A program made the position numbers and the translations under genes. The notes under the pieces are model-generated. The model was not told the DNA's origin. It made no database searches and saw nothing but the letters and a program-made list of their open reading frames with translations. From Tolypothrix brevis GSE-NOS-MK-07-07A (GTDB lineage: Bacteria > Cyanobacteriota > Cyanobacteriia > Cyanobacteriales > Nostocaceae), in NCBI GenBank assembly GCA_019358985.1, contig JAHHIJ010000023.1, positions 1 to 64,000 on the forward strand: a stretch of DNA of 64,000 bases. The letters are read 5' to 3'. Of the stretch, positions 27,654-36,080 are shown piece after piece (positions within the stretch are counted from its first letter, which is position 1; every line of letters begins with the position of its first letter).

Positions 27654-27917
27654 ATGATTAAACACTATATTCTCAGCCTGAATCCAACTGCGAAGCACGA
27701 CTGGGATCGTTGTATTGTACGTGATCCGCTGACTGCCAAACGTCCGGACATTGCCAAATTAATTGCGGAAGCGGTTGGTGCAGATACAGGCAGTTATTTG
27801 GTGAGTGTGAATATCCAAGTTCAAGTATTAGAGCAAGCTGCCGTGTCTCATGGTGAACAGCTATCACTGAATATTAGCGAAGTGAATGTTCCGTCTCAAC
27901 TGAGGGAAGTCGCGTAG
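27654..27917 (+). CDS. Small protein of unknown function, 87 aa, first of pair
   Basis: An 87-residue soluble protein. I chose ATG 27654 (MIKHYILSLNPTAKHDWDRC). The longer frame from 27597 adds 19 residues with no family-like character. The sequence shows beta-alpha-beta character: KHYILSL, then a helix RPDIAKLIAEAVGAD, then two strands YLVSVNIQVQVLEQ and QLSLNISEVNV. No catalytic motif, cysteine pair or HTH is recognised. The LexA-like operator and TATAAT upstream suggest DNA-damage control. A second small gene follows after 103 bases in the same direction. Function unknown. Confidence 0.6.
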   Translation: MIKHYILSLNPTAKHDWDRCIVRDPLTAKRPDIAKLIAEAVGADTGSYLVSVNIQVQVLEQAAVSHGEQLSLNISEVNVPSQLREVA

Positions 27918-28020
27918 TTAACAAGGGTCAAAAGTCAAAAGATTTGTATTATCGGCTTTTTCAACATTTGTAATGGTTCGTTTATTTCCGCTGTGCTATA
28001 ATAGGGGGTAAATTATTTTG

Positions 28021-28392
28021 ATGTTGCAACTGAGTCATTATCCATCTGCGATCGCTCAAGCTGCCCAACGAGTGAATGAAGTAGACTCTCAGTTGATGGC
28101 AGTTCAGCACCAAATTAATCGATTTGAAGGCAATGCCGATCGCATTTCTGCTTTTGAATTTGATTTGAAGAATGATGCTCAACGCAAAGCACGTCGCTTT
28201 GAAGTGTTGTTGGTGAATCAGGAATATCAAAAGTCAATGGATACCCTGATTAGATTAACGGCAGAAAAACAAAATGCGATCGCTCATTTAGAATATCTCC
28301 GCAACCAGTTTAGTGTCGCTAAATTAGAAGCGAGATTAGCCATAGTTCAACAACTCAACGATTTTGAAGCTCGCGAATTAGTAGGTTTGTAA
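28021..28392 (+). CDS. Small coiled-coil protein of unknown function, second of pair
   Basis: A 123-residue, almost fully helical protein. Residues 12-110 are rich in heptad-like spacing (VNEVDSQLMAVQHQINRFE, YQKSMDTLIRLTAEKQNAI, AHLEYLRNQFSVAKLEARL), indicating a coiled coil. I chose ATG 28021. A TTG three bases earlier is less likely. No membrane segment or signal. It may be co-transcribed with the 87-residue gene before it and thus share the LexA-like control, though a 103-base gap leaves room for its own promoter. It ends just before a cluster of repeats. Function unknown. Confidence 0.6.
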   Translation: MLQLSHYPSAIAQAAQRVNEVDSQLMAVQHQINRFEGNADRISAFEFDLKNDAQRKARRFEVLLVNQEYQKSMDTLIRLTAEKQNAIAHLEYLRNQFSVAKLEARLAIVQQLNDFEARELVGL

Positions 28393-28401
28393 TTACGTAG
28401 T

Positions 28402-28417
28402 GAGCGGTTCACCGCTC
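28402..28417. repeat. Hairpin repeat, GAGCGG stem variant
   Basis: GAGCGGTTCACCGCTC preceded by CGTAGT, a member of the fixed-arm, variable-stem hairpin family. It lies just after the coiled-coil gene stop and could terminate it. Confidence 0.7.
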
Positions 28418-28440
28418 AATTCCAATACTTTCAAGCCCTA

Positions 28441-28515
28441 GATAGACATCGGTTGTGAAAAACAATGTAGAGACGTAGCATTGCTACGTCTCTACAAGGG
28501 TTTTGAATAACGCAT
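28441..28515. repeat. Interspersed element, AGACATC...AACGCAT family, copy
   Basis: It begins GATAGACATC and ends GGGTTTTGAATAACGCAT. In the centre is GTAGAGACGTAGC and its complement. Related copies lie at 54962-55037 and 57439-57511, with degraded ones near 18815 and 53654. Confidence 0.75.
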
Positions 28516-28625
28516 ACAGCATATTTCAGGTTTAGGAGGTACATGCATAAAACCCAAAACCCGCTCTGAGACGTTCCGGCGGAACGTCTCTACGTGTATT
28601 CAATAAAAACGCAATCTGCTGTATT
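28514..28625. repeat. MITE-like element, ATAYACCAGATT family, copy 2
   Basis: Ends are ATACAGCATATTT and GCAATCTGCTGTATT. The interior, read on the minus strand, matches the copy at 6388-6500 almost base for base. The orientation is opposite. Confidence 0.82.
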
Positions 28626-28668
28626 TAAATTCGGTCGATGTTTATTCAATCCGCGTTATTTACACTCA

Positions 28669-28795
28669 TAGGACTTACGCATTTTGACGAAAAACTGTCA
28701 TTCTGAACGGAGCGTAAGCGTAGTGAAGAATCTCAGAGATACTTCGCTACACTTCGTTTCGCTCAGTATGACAAAAATATCTTGCGTAAGTCCTG
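28669..28795. repeat. MITE-like element with TAGGACTTACGCA ends, copy 1
   Basis: A 127-base element with ends TAGGACTTACGCA and TTGCGTAAGTCCTGA. The interior holds paired segments such as ACTGTCATTCTGAACGGAG and GCTCAGTATGACA. The reverse-oriented copy is at 53719-53836. Confidence 0.85.
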
Positions 28796-28821
28796 ACTCA
28801 AAACTATTTCTGCAATCTTGT

Positions 28822-29970
28822 CTAATTTTTTTGATGAAAATTACGCTCAAGCAATTCCGCAATTTGCTGATTAATAATTGTGACATCAAAACGTTGACTT
28901 GCAGTAATTCGCGCATTATTAGCTATAAACGCTGTCTTTTCTGGTTCTTGAAGACAAGCGGTAATTACTTGTGCAAGTTCTTGAGGTTTTCCTGGTGTTG
29001 CTAAAAAACCATTGATATTGTGTTCTACTAATTCAATTGCACCACCAGATGCAGCGGCAACTACAGGTGTTCCACATAGCATCGCTTCAACAATCACTCT
29101 ACCAAAAGGTTCTGGAGAAATAGAGGTATGTGCTACCAAGTCACAAGCTGACATTAATTGAGGAATATCGGAACGAAAGCCTAAAAATTTGACTCTTTTT
29201 TCTAGTCCTAAATTTGTTACCTGATTATGTAAACTTTCAACATAATCTTGTTCACCAAATAGTGCATCACCAACTAAAAGTACTGTGACTTCTTCAGGAC
29301 ATTTAGCAAGTGCTTCAATTAAAATATGCTGCCCTTTCCAAGGTGCAAGACGGCTAAAATGTCCCACTACAAATTGTCCTTCTAAACTTAATTCTTGCCG
29401 TAATTGCTTAACATCAGACTCAGAAATTAGATAATTTTTGGAATCAAAGCCGTTATAAACTATTTCCGTAAGCTTTGCGCGTCCTCCCGCTTTGACAAAA
29501 GCTGTTTTGCTAGCTTGAGAATTGGCAATTATTAATGATGCAAGATTAGCGCAAGTTACAGCAATACGACGGTTCGTTTTACTAAAATGCTCCTCTGAAA
29601 GAATATCATGCAAATGATATACTAAAGGACGACGGCTGAGAAAACTAGCGATCGCACCTACAACTAACGCTTTTTGTGTATTGGCGTAAATTAAATCATA
29701 TTCACGGGCGATTTTAGCTACTTTAGTAATTATCGGCACAAGTTGTCCTAAACTACCTAAACCTTGTGCCAAGCTGCTTTCTTTGCGAACTTGTATTGCT
29801 TGAGTTGCCAAAACTTCTACGGGAATTTTATTTTGAATAAGTAAATCTTTGAATGAACCATCTGCAAATAAGCCTACCATACAGCGATCGCTATAAGGTT
29901 TGGCAATATCTATCAAGCATAATTCTGCACCACCAGGTTTACCACTTTGGTCTAAAAAGAGAATTTTCAT
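28822..29970 (-). CDS. Glycosyltransferase family 4 (second of pair)
   Basis: A 382-residue GT-B glycosyltransferase. The N-terminus MKILFLDQSGKPGGAELCLIDIA matches the GT4 acceptor domain. The C-terminal donor domain has FVVGHFSRLAPWKGQHILIEAL and HTSISPEPFGRVIVEAMLCG with the EX7E glutamates. Eighteen bases separate it from the preceding glycosyltransferase gene on the same strand, so the two form an operon and probably act successively on one exopolysaccharide or glycolipid. Length is typical. No membrane segments. The substrate is unknown. Confidence 0.9.
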   Translation of the reverse strand: MKILFLDQSGKPGGAELCLIDIAKPYSDRCMVGLFADGSFKDLLIQNKIPVEVLATQAIQVRKESSLAQGLGSLGQLVPIITKVAKIAREYDLIYANTQKALVVGAIASFLSRRPLVYHLHDILSEEHFSKTNRRIAVTCANLASLIIANSQASKTAFVKAGGRAKLTEIVYNGFDSKNYLISESDVKQLRQELSLEGQFVVGHFSRLAPWKGQHILIEALAKCPEEVTVLLVGDALFGEQDYVESLHNQVTNLGLEKRVKFLGFRSDIPQLMSACDLVAHTSISPEPFGRVIVEAMLCGTPVVAAASGGAIELVEHNINGFLATPGKPQELAQVITACLQEPEKTAFIANNARITASQRFDVTIINQQIAELLERNFHQKN

Positions 29971-29988
29971 AATTATGTTTACACCTCT

Positions 29989-31155
29989 TTAGGCTAAAAG
30001 AATTGAGCGCACTTGCTGGGCAATTTTCTGCCAATCGAAGTTTGTAACAGCGTAATTGCGACAGTCTTCTCGTGAAGGTACTGGGATTTTTTTTAGTAAT
30101 ACTTCTTCTAATTTTTCGGCAATAGCTGACACTTCGATGGAATCAGTAATTAATTGTGGTGAAAAGGGTTCTAAAATTTCTGGCATTCCACCAACAGGAG
30201 TACACACAACTGGAGTGCCACAAGCTAAAGATTCAACTATTGCTAATCCAAACCCTTCAAAAGATTGACTAGGCATTATACTTAAATCGGCAGCTTGATA
30301 AGCTATTGGCAATTGGTCATCAGGTAAAAAGCCTAAAAATTTAACGTGGTCGTTGAGTCCTAATTCTGCCGTTTGTTGTTTAAGTGCGTCTTCTAATAGT
30401 CCACGACCACCAATCGCTAGCCAAACGTCAGGAATTCTCGGTTTTATTGTGGCGATCGCTATCAACAATTTGTCAAGTCCAACGCGATTTACTAACCGAC
30501 GGGATGTAAATATGATTGGACGATCCTGGGACCAGCCTAACTTGCTGCGAGCATCTTGAGGTGATAGATTTGCTTGAAACTGGTTAATATCAACTCCACC
30601 AGGAATTATGTTAATTTTGTGAGCGGGTACGTGATATTCTTGATGTAAGATATTGCCAAATGCTTTGCTAAGAACGATGAAGCGATCGCAACGATCATAA
30701 ACTCTTTTTTCTATCAGCCGCTGCTTGAGAAAAGCGTCAATTTTATTAATTCCTTCCTCATAACTTTCAGATGCCCAAGGTCCATGAAAGTTAAAAGTAA
30801 TTGGCACTGACTTTGGCAAAAGATCCAAAATAGGAGAGCTATACAATGCAAAATGTAAATTAATTGCATCTGGTGTGCCTACCCGAGTTTTTTGAAAATT
30901 AGTACGAATAGACCACAGACGTTGCCAAATTCGAGTATCTGGAGAAGCTAAGTTAGTCAACTTTATCGGCAAATTTTCTTCAGCTTCTGGCAACCCAATG
31001 CCACATAATTCTACCTTGTCTTCATTCGCTGCTAATTGTTTTGTTAGTTCATAAATATACCTCTCCAACCCTCCTGGTGTTTTGGGAAACCAACCTGTTC
31101 CTACGGTCAGAATAGATGCTGTTTCATTTAGATGGTCTTTTTTATTGCTTGGCAT
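29989..31155 (-). CDS. Glycosyltransferase family 4 (first of pair)
   Basis: A 388-residue GT-B glycosyltransferase. The N-terminal ILTVGTGWFPKTPGGLERYIYEL carries the glycine-rich acceptor loop. The donor domain shows IIFTSRRLVNRVGLDKLLIAI, then MPSQSFEGFGLAIVESLACG with EX7E and TPVGGMPEIL. It is the upstream gene of a two-gene operon with the glycosyltransferase at 28822-29970. The family commonly transfers mannose, glucose or N-acetyl sugars. No donor can be assigned from sequence alone. Confidence 0.9.
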   Translation of the reverse strand: MPSNKKDHLNETASILTVGTGWFPKTPGGLERYIYELTKQLAANEDKVELCGIGLPEAEENLPIKLTNLASPDTRIWQRLWSIRTNFQKTRVGTPDAINLHFALYSSPILDLLPKSVPITFNFHGPWASESYEEGINKIDAFLKQRLIEKRVYDRCDRFIVLSKAFGNILHQEYHVPAHKINIIPGGVDINQFQANLSPQDARSKLGWSQDRPIIFTSRRLVNRVGLDKLLIAIATIKPRIPDVWLAIGGRGLLEDALKQQTAELGLNDHVKFLGFLPDDQLPIAYQAADLSIMPSQSFEGFGLAIVESLACGTPVVCTPVGGMPEILEPFSPQLITDSIEVSAIAEKLEEVLLKKIPVPSREDCRNYAVTNFDWQKIAQQVRSILLA

Positions 31156-31526
31156 AAATATTTAACCTCATATTTACTCATAATAAATTAATTTGCTTTC
31201 TCATCCAACTTCAATGGTTTTTTGAGATTGCCGATTAATAGACATGCTTTATATTTATATTCTGCCATTTTACCCAATATCAGTACTCTACTTATTGGTA
31301 CACTTCAAGCAAAACCATCTATATCAGGAAAATTCATCTACTAGGATATCAATACATTTTTATACTTGAAAAGTTAAAATCCTATTTTGGATAAGCAAGA
31401 AAATACCCCAACTATCCTAAATTTTGTGTTATTATCTGCCAGGGTTTGCTGTTAACTACTTATATCAATTTGCATTATTCTAACCTTTAATAAATATTTA
31501 CAACGAAAATGTAAATATCGCTACTT
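31156..31526. other. Intergenic region without recognised features
   Basis: About 370 AT-rich bases between the 7TM-HD gene stop and the glycosyltransferase start, both on the minus strand. It should hold the glycosyltransferase promoter. I see no repeat, ORF or convincing promoter. Confidence 0.6.
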
Positions 31527-34121
31527 TTAATTGCAAGGCTTTAACTTAGGATAAGCAATGCGTTTATGATGAAATTGCTGCCAAACTTCTACAAAAATTT
31601 TGGCAATTTGTGACATTTCCTCTCGTGTTAAACCTGAATCTAGGAGTTGATTATCTTGCCATCTCGCACGGAGGATATTGTTAAGCATTGATAAGGCTTG
31701 TTCTGGTGTGGCATCTTTAAGCGATCGCAGCGCTGCTTCGCAAGAATCTGCTAACATCACAATTGCTGTTTCCCGCGACTGAGGAATCGGTCCATCGTAG
31801 CGAAAATCTGCTTCATTTACTGTTAAACTTGGATCTTCTTTTGCCATTTGCTGGGCTTGGTGATAAAAATAAGCAATCAACATTGTTCCCTGATGTTCGG
31901 GAATAAAAGCTTTAATTGCTGTAGGTAAACTGTGTTTTCGTGCCATCACCAACCCCTCACTGACATGTTTTTTGATAATTTTCGCACTTTTCCAAGGGTC
32001 GTTAATTTCCGTATCGTGTTTATTTGGTCCCCCCATTTGATTTTCAATAAATCCTAGAGGGTCATGCATTTTTCCAATATCATGGTATAATGTGCCGGCT
32101 CTCACCAATTCGACATTGCATTTGAGGTGTTTGGCAGCAGTTTCGGCAAGGGTAGCCACAAATAAGGTATGCTGAAAAGTCCCAGGGGTTTTCGTCGCGA
32201 GTTGTTTTAATAAAGAACGGTTAGGATTTGCCAGTTCTGCTAAACGAATCGGGGTGACTAAATCAAAGAGTTTTTCTAAATAAGGACTTAAGCCCAAGGC
32301 AATAATACTCCAAACTAAGCCGGATAAAGCAAAGAATCCGGCTTCTCTAAGTACGATGTACCAGCCTGAGCCAAATGCAGCACCGATTAAGAGCTTTAAT
32401 ATCAGATAAACGCCACCTTGAGTAAAGGCAACAGCGACGCTAAGAAGTGCAAGTTCCTCACGAGAGCGCAGACGTTTGGCGATACAACTACCAAGTATTC
32501 CCCCAGCAGCACCACTCCAAAGCACAATCCTACTGATTTCCAAGCTAAATGGTAATTGTAAAGCCAGCAATCCGATAACTGTTATACCTAAATTAGCTCC
32601 GTAGAAGCTACCCAACAATAAACCAATGGCGCTCCAAGTTGTATAAGGTGTACCGATTAGCACTCCAGGCACACTTATAGTCAGTAACAATATTAACAGG
32701 CGATCGCGTTGCCGTGTTTTTGTTTTAATTCGCCGTTCCACCAAAGCAAAAATGCCAATAGATACGCAAACATTGCCTGCCAGCTTCGTCAAACCCAGCC
32801 AATTAATCTCCCGACGGACTAAATGATAATGGTCTAGCACCTCAAAGTCCCAAGGAGTAATCGTCTCTCCTTTTTTGACAATTACCTCACCTCGCCGCAT
32901 TGACACAATTACAGATTTTACACCAGCAGCAGCTTGTGCGCCATTGTGTTTGCTTTGTTCTTCATCTTTCTTTAGATTCGGTTGGAGTACAAAGAGCAAA
33001 AGTTTCGTAGCTAAAGGCTCGGCTTCTTGTGCTACTGATGTCTGCACTTGTAGCCTCACGGCATCTTGTAAAATATTTGGTGGTAGTCCCAGTGGGATAC
33101 CTTGGGCAAGAATCCGCTCTGCACTTTGTTGAATTCCCCTTTCTGTTTTTCCCCAGTCCTGATCTGACAAGTTTAAAATCAAACTGTCATTATATACTGT
33201 TTCCGGGTTGAGAGCGTTAAGTTGTAACAGTTTGGAGTTTGCCTGAGCGTATGCTTTACGGACTTGGGAGATTTGAGCGGTGAGTGAGGACAAGTTTTGC
33301 TGTGAAGTTGTCAAGCGGTAAGTTTCTAATTCTGCCACTGCTTGAGCAAAGTCAGGTTTTTGGGAAATATTATTAAGTTTTGCGTTGAGAGCCTGTATGG
33401 GCGTTGTATTTTTTTGCTCTAATGAATCACCATTAATTACGGTAATTTGACTGCTTTGCTTTTGAGTCTCAAGTGCAAACTTCGGCTGTGTGTTCCTATT
33501 CTCTAAGGCTTTTAGCAGCGTTTGCCATTCAGAATTAGAACAAGAACGCAGATAACGCTGGGTAGAAAGGGGTAAAACTAAAGTATCAAAAAAAGGAAAA
33601 TATCCGGCAGTTGCACGAATTTCGTTACCCGTATCCAGAAATTGTTGCAAATCTTTAAGGATTTTTTCGTTAACTTGTGCATCAACCATTAAGACTGATA
33701 GGGAACTTTTAGTAGCGGATGAGCGCTGTTCCTCGGTTTTTTTCTTATCTTCGATGTTGTCTGAGTAGGGAGCTTTCATCGTTTGTTCTGCGATAGTCCC
33801 TGCTTTCAGCTTTGTTGTGTTGTATAATTTATGCCCCATCACGCCTGTGAGGGAGACTAATGCGATCGCAAAAATAACCGGGGTACGCTGGTGAAAATAG
33901 CCCAATCTGTTTACACAAGTGCCTCTGTGAGTTTTATACGCTGCCATCGATCTCGAAGTTCTTAGTTTTTGCCGATCGCATTTATCGCTTGTTTTGGATA
34001 AATCCAGGAGAAAATCATTGATGGCACCTCTTAATTGTCCTTTATGGCGTAACGTCTTGTAACGTCGCCTGAAGTGGGTCAATTTCTCGGTCATGGACTG
34101 AAAAAATGGCTGCATTTTCAT
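31527..34121 (-). CDS. 7TM-HD (PgpH-type) HDIG phosphohydrolase
   Basis: An 864-residue membrane protein of the 7TMR-HD family. One N-terminal membrane segment (TPVIFAIALVSLTGVMG) is followed by a large extracytoplasmic region (about 110-440), seven closely spaced membrane segments (about 455-660) and a cytoplasmic HD domain with YHDIGKMHDP and HVSEGLVMARKH. In other bacteria, such proteins (PgpH) hydrolyse cyclic di-AMP, so a c-di-AMP phosphodiesterase role is likely. Metal ligands of the HD site are present. The start is ATG 34121, with a second in-frame ATG two codons later. It stands alone, about 340 bases from the divergent efflux operon. Confidence 0.9.
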   Translation of the reverse strand: MKMQPFFQSMTEKLTHFRRRYKTLRHKGQLRGAINDFLLDLSKTSDKCDRQKLRTSRSMAAYKTHRGTCVNRLGYFHQRTPVIFAIALVSLTGVMGHKLYNTTKLKAGTIAEQTMKAPYSDNIEDKKKTEEQRSSATKSSLSVLMVDAQVNEKILKDLQQFLDTGNEIRATAGYFPFFDTLVLPLSTQRYLRSCSNSEWQTLLKALENRNTQPKFALETQKQSSQITVINGDSLEQKNTTPIQALNAKLNNISQKPDFAQAVAELETYRLTTSQQNLSSLTAQISQVRKAYAQANSKLLQLNALNPETVYNDSLILNLSDQDWGKTERGIQQSAERILAQGIPLGLPPNILQDAVRLQVQTSVAQEAEPLATKLLLFVLQPNLKKDEEQSKHNGAQAAAGVKSVIVSMRRGEVIVKKGETITPWDFEVLDHYHLVRREINWLGLTKLAGNVCVSIGIFALVERRIKTKTRQRDRLLILLLTISVPGVLIGTPYTTWSAIGLLLGSFYGANLGITVIGLLALQLPFSLEISRIVLWSGAAGGILGSCIAKRLRSREELALLSVAVAFTQGGVYLILKLLIGAAFGSGWYIVLREAGFFALSGLVWSIIALGLSPYLEKLFDLVTPIRLAELANPNRSLLKQLATKTPGTFQHTLFVATLAETAAKHLKCNVELVRAGTLYHDIGKMHDPLGFIENQMGGPNKHDTEINDPWKSAKIIKKHVSEGLVMARKHSLPTAIKAFIPEHQGTMLIAYFYHQAQQMAKEDPSLTVNEADFRYDGPIPQSRETAIVMLADSCEAALRSLKDATPEQALSMLNNILRARWQDNQLLDSGLTREEMSQIAKIFVEVWQQFHHKRIAYPKLKPCN

Positions 34122-34463
34122 TACCTATGACCGCAATTACTTACTTTGATAGCTAAAAACAAGATGCCCTGACATTCATGCGATCGCAATTTTCTATCAA
34201 TGGAAACTTCACTTGCCATACTCAAATTGAAGCCGATTTGCCACAATGGCTACCTAAAGAATAAGCTTTAGCGTTTCACGTACAGTACCTATATAAAATA
34301 TCACTAAATTTTTCAGGTTGGGGGAATTTGAAGAGGGTAGATTTTCCGTGCCGATAAAGGCATAACCCTAAGTAATGAGTCATAGTTAATATACGATAAT
34401 TAATTTAAAGTTTTCTTAAGCGAATATCAGTATTGTTATTTGGGTACTTCTGGAGGGATGACT
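34122..34463. other. Divergent intergenic region upstream of efflux operon
   Basis: It should hold promoters for the 7TM-HD gene and the efflux operon. A 28-codon ORF at 34178-34264 (starting ATGCGATCGCAA) is present but unsupported. No repeats are seen. Confidence 0.5.
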
Positions 34464-35984
34464 GTGAGAGAGCAAAAGTTTTCAGACATTGAGGTGGAAG
34501 AAACTTCGGAATTCGAGGATGCTGAATTTGAGGAAGAAGGGGTTAGTAGGCGATCGCGTCCTTGGCTATTACCGCTATTGTTGGGTACTACTTTGGGAAT
34601 AGCGATCGCTTTCGGGGGAATCCATTTATTAGCTAATCGTTCGGCTGGTCAACAAAATCCGGTAGCTAAACCTGCCGCAAGTACGGGAGCATCCATGACA
34701 GTCACCGTCGCTCCGGTTGAAACTACTCGTGTCGCCCGTACCCTAAATACTACAGGTACTATAACAGCACGAGATTTAATTCCGGTATTACCACTAACAA
34801 ATGGCTTGCAAGTCAAACAGGTTTTAGTAAAAGAAGGAGATTCGGTTAAACAAGGTCAAGTTTTGGCAATTCTGGATGATTCAATATTGCAAGACCAAAT
34901 TCGTCAAGCAAGAGCTGATGTGGAATCAAAGCAGGCAAATGTCGGTTCTCAAGAAGCGCAGCTAGCATCAAAACAGGCAGATGTAGCCACTAGTCAAGCA
35001 ACTGTGGCATCAAATCAGGCGATCGTCCAGCAAAGACAAGCAGATTTGGCTCAAGCTAAGGCAAGGTTGGAAGAAGGTACACAGAATCTCCGAAGTTATC
35101 AACAATTATCAAATGCAGGTGCAATTAGCAAACAAGAACTCTTGACTCGGACAACAACTGTAGCCACAGCAACACAAGCTGTGCGTCTTGCGGAAGCAAA
35201 CATCAGAAGTGCCGAAGAAAATGTCAAGAGCGCTCAAGCTGGTGTTATATCTGCCCAAGCAAATGTCAACATTGCTCAAGCTAATATAAACAGCGCCCAA
35301 GCTGCGGTCAAGAGTAGTAATGCTCAAGTTCAACAATTTAAAACTCAGCAAGGACAAACTGCGGTGCGATCGCCAGTTTCCGGACTTATCGCTGAGAAAC
35401 TAGTTAGAGTTGGAGATATGGCGGGAACACCACCCCAAGCGGCACAGAATGGTATGCAGAATGGAACTAACAACTCAGCATCCCAAAGGCTCTTTTCCAT
35501 TATTAATGATGGCAGGCTAGAACTTCAAGCGCTGGTTCCCGAAACCCAATTAGCACAAGTGAAAATTGACGCATCCGTGCAAATTACCTCGGAGCAAGAT
35601 AACCGAGTGCGCTTGCAAGGACAGGTTAGAGAGATACAACCGGTGATCAACCAGCAAAGACGTGAAGCAACCGTAAAAATTGACTTACCGCAGACAAATT
35701 TACTCAAACCTGGAATGTTTGCCCGTGCGGTGATTACTACCAATACAGCGGTAGGGATGGCAGCACCACAAAAAGCTGTATTACCCCAACCTGATGGTAG
35801 TGCAAGTGTATTCATCCTATCGGGTGAAGACAGAGTACGTGCTGTGAAAGTAGAAGTAGGAGAAATCCTTATTGGTGGCAGGGTGGAAATTAAAAAAGGT
35901 GTAAAAGTAGGCGATCGCCTAGTTGTAGATGGGGCAGGATACATCAAAGATGGCGATAAAGTCCGCGTAGTCAACAAACAGTAG
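34464..35984 (+). CDS. RND efflux periplasmic adaptor (membrane fusion protein)
   Basis: A 506-residue membrane fusion protein that links an RND pump to an outer-membrane channel. An acidic N-terminus is followed by a membrane anchor (WLLPLLLGTTLGIAIAFGG), a lipoyl-like beta domain (VKEGDSVKQGQVLAILDD), a long alpha-hairpin (about 150-310) of repeated Ala/Gln/Ser units (such as SAQANVNIAQANINSAQAAV), and the second lipoyl half VRSPVSGLIAEKLVRVGD. I prefer GTG 34464, six bases after GGAGGG. The ATG at 34458 would have only a one-base gap. The RND permease gene follows directly, so the two form an operon. Confidence 0.9.
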   Translation: MREQKFSDIEVEETSEFEDAEFEEEGVSRRSRPWLLPLLLGTTLGIAIAFGGIHLLANRSAGQQNPVAKPAASTGASMTVTVAPVETTRVARTLNTTGTITARDLIPVLPLTNGLQVKQVLVKEGDSVKQGQVLAILDDSILQDQIRQARADVESKQANVGSQEAQLASKQADVATSQATVASNQAIVQQRQADLAQAKARLEEGTQNLRSYQQLSNAGAISKQELLTRTTTVATATQAVRLAEANIRSAEENVKSAQAGVISAQANVNIAQANINSAQAAVKSSNAQVQQFKTQQGQTAVRSPVSGLIAEKLVRVGDMAGTPPQAAQNGMQNGTNNSASQRLFSIINDGRLELQALVPETQLAQVKIDASVQITSEQDNRVRLQGQVREIQPVINQQRREATVKIDLPQTNLLKPGMFARAVITTNTAVGMAAPQKAVLPQPDGSASVFILSGEDRVRAVKVEVGEILIGGRVEIKKGVKVGDRLVVDGAGYIKDGDKVRVVNKQ

Positions 35985-36022
35985 GTGAGAAAAGGGACTA
36001 GGAAAAGAATTATTCCCATACC

Positions 36023-36053
36023 TATTGCCCAATGCCCAATGCCCATTGCCCAA
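36023..36053. repeat. Short tandem repeat GCCCAAT/TGCCCA in RND leader
   Basis: Tandem heptamer-like units (ATTGCCCAATGCCCAATG and so on). Similar short tandem units occur at 21195. They lie between the adaptor stop and the true permease start and extend a spurious upstream frame. Confidence 0.75.
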
Positions 36054-36080
36054 CAACCAACAACAACTACCAAAATTTAT

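Larger units (their letters stand above)
28393..28821. other. Stacked repeat elements, no gene
   Basis: The gap is filled by four unrelated repeats: hairpin (28402-28417), element with AACGCAT end (28441-28515), CAGATT element (28514-28625) and ACTTACGCA element (28669-28795). Confidence 0.8.

Noticed and set aside
34178-34264. 28-codon ORF before the efflux operon
   Set aside because: No ribosome site, no family resemblance and no terminator. Too short to support alone.
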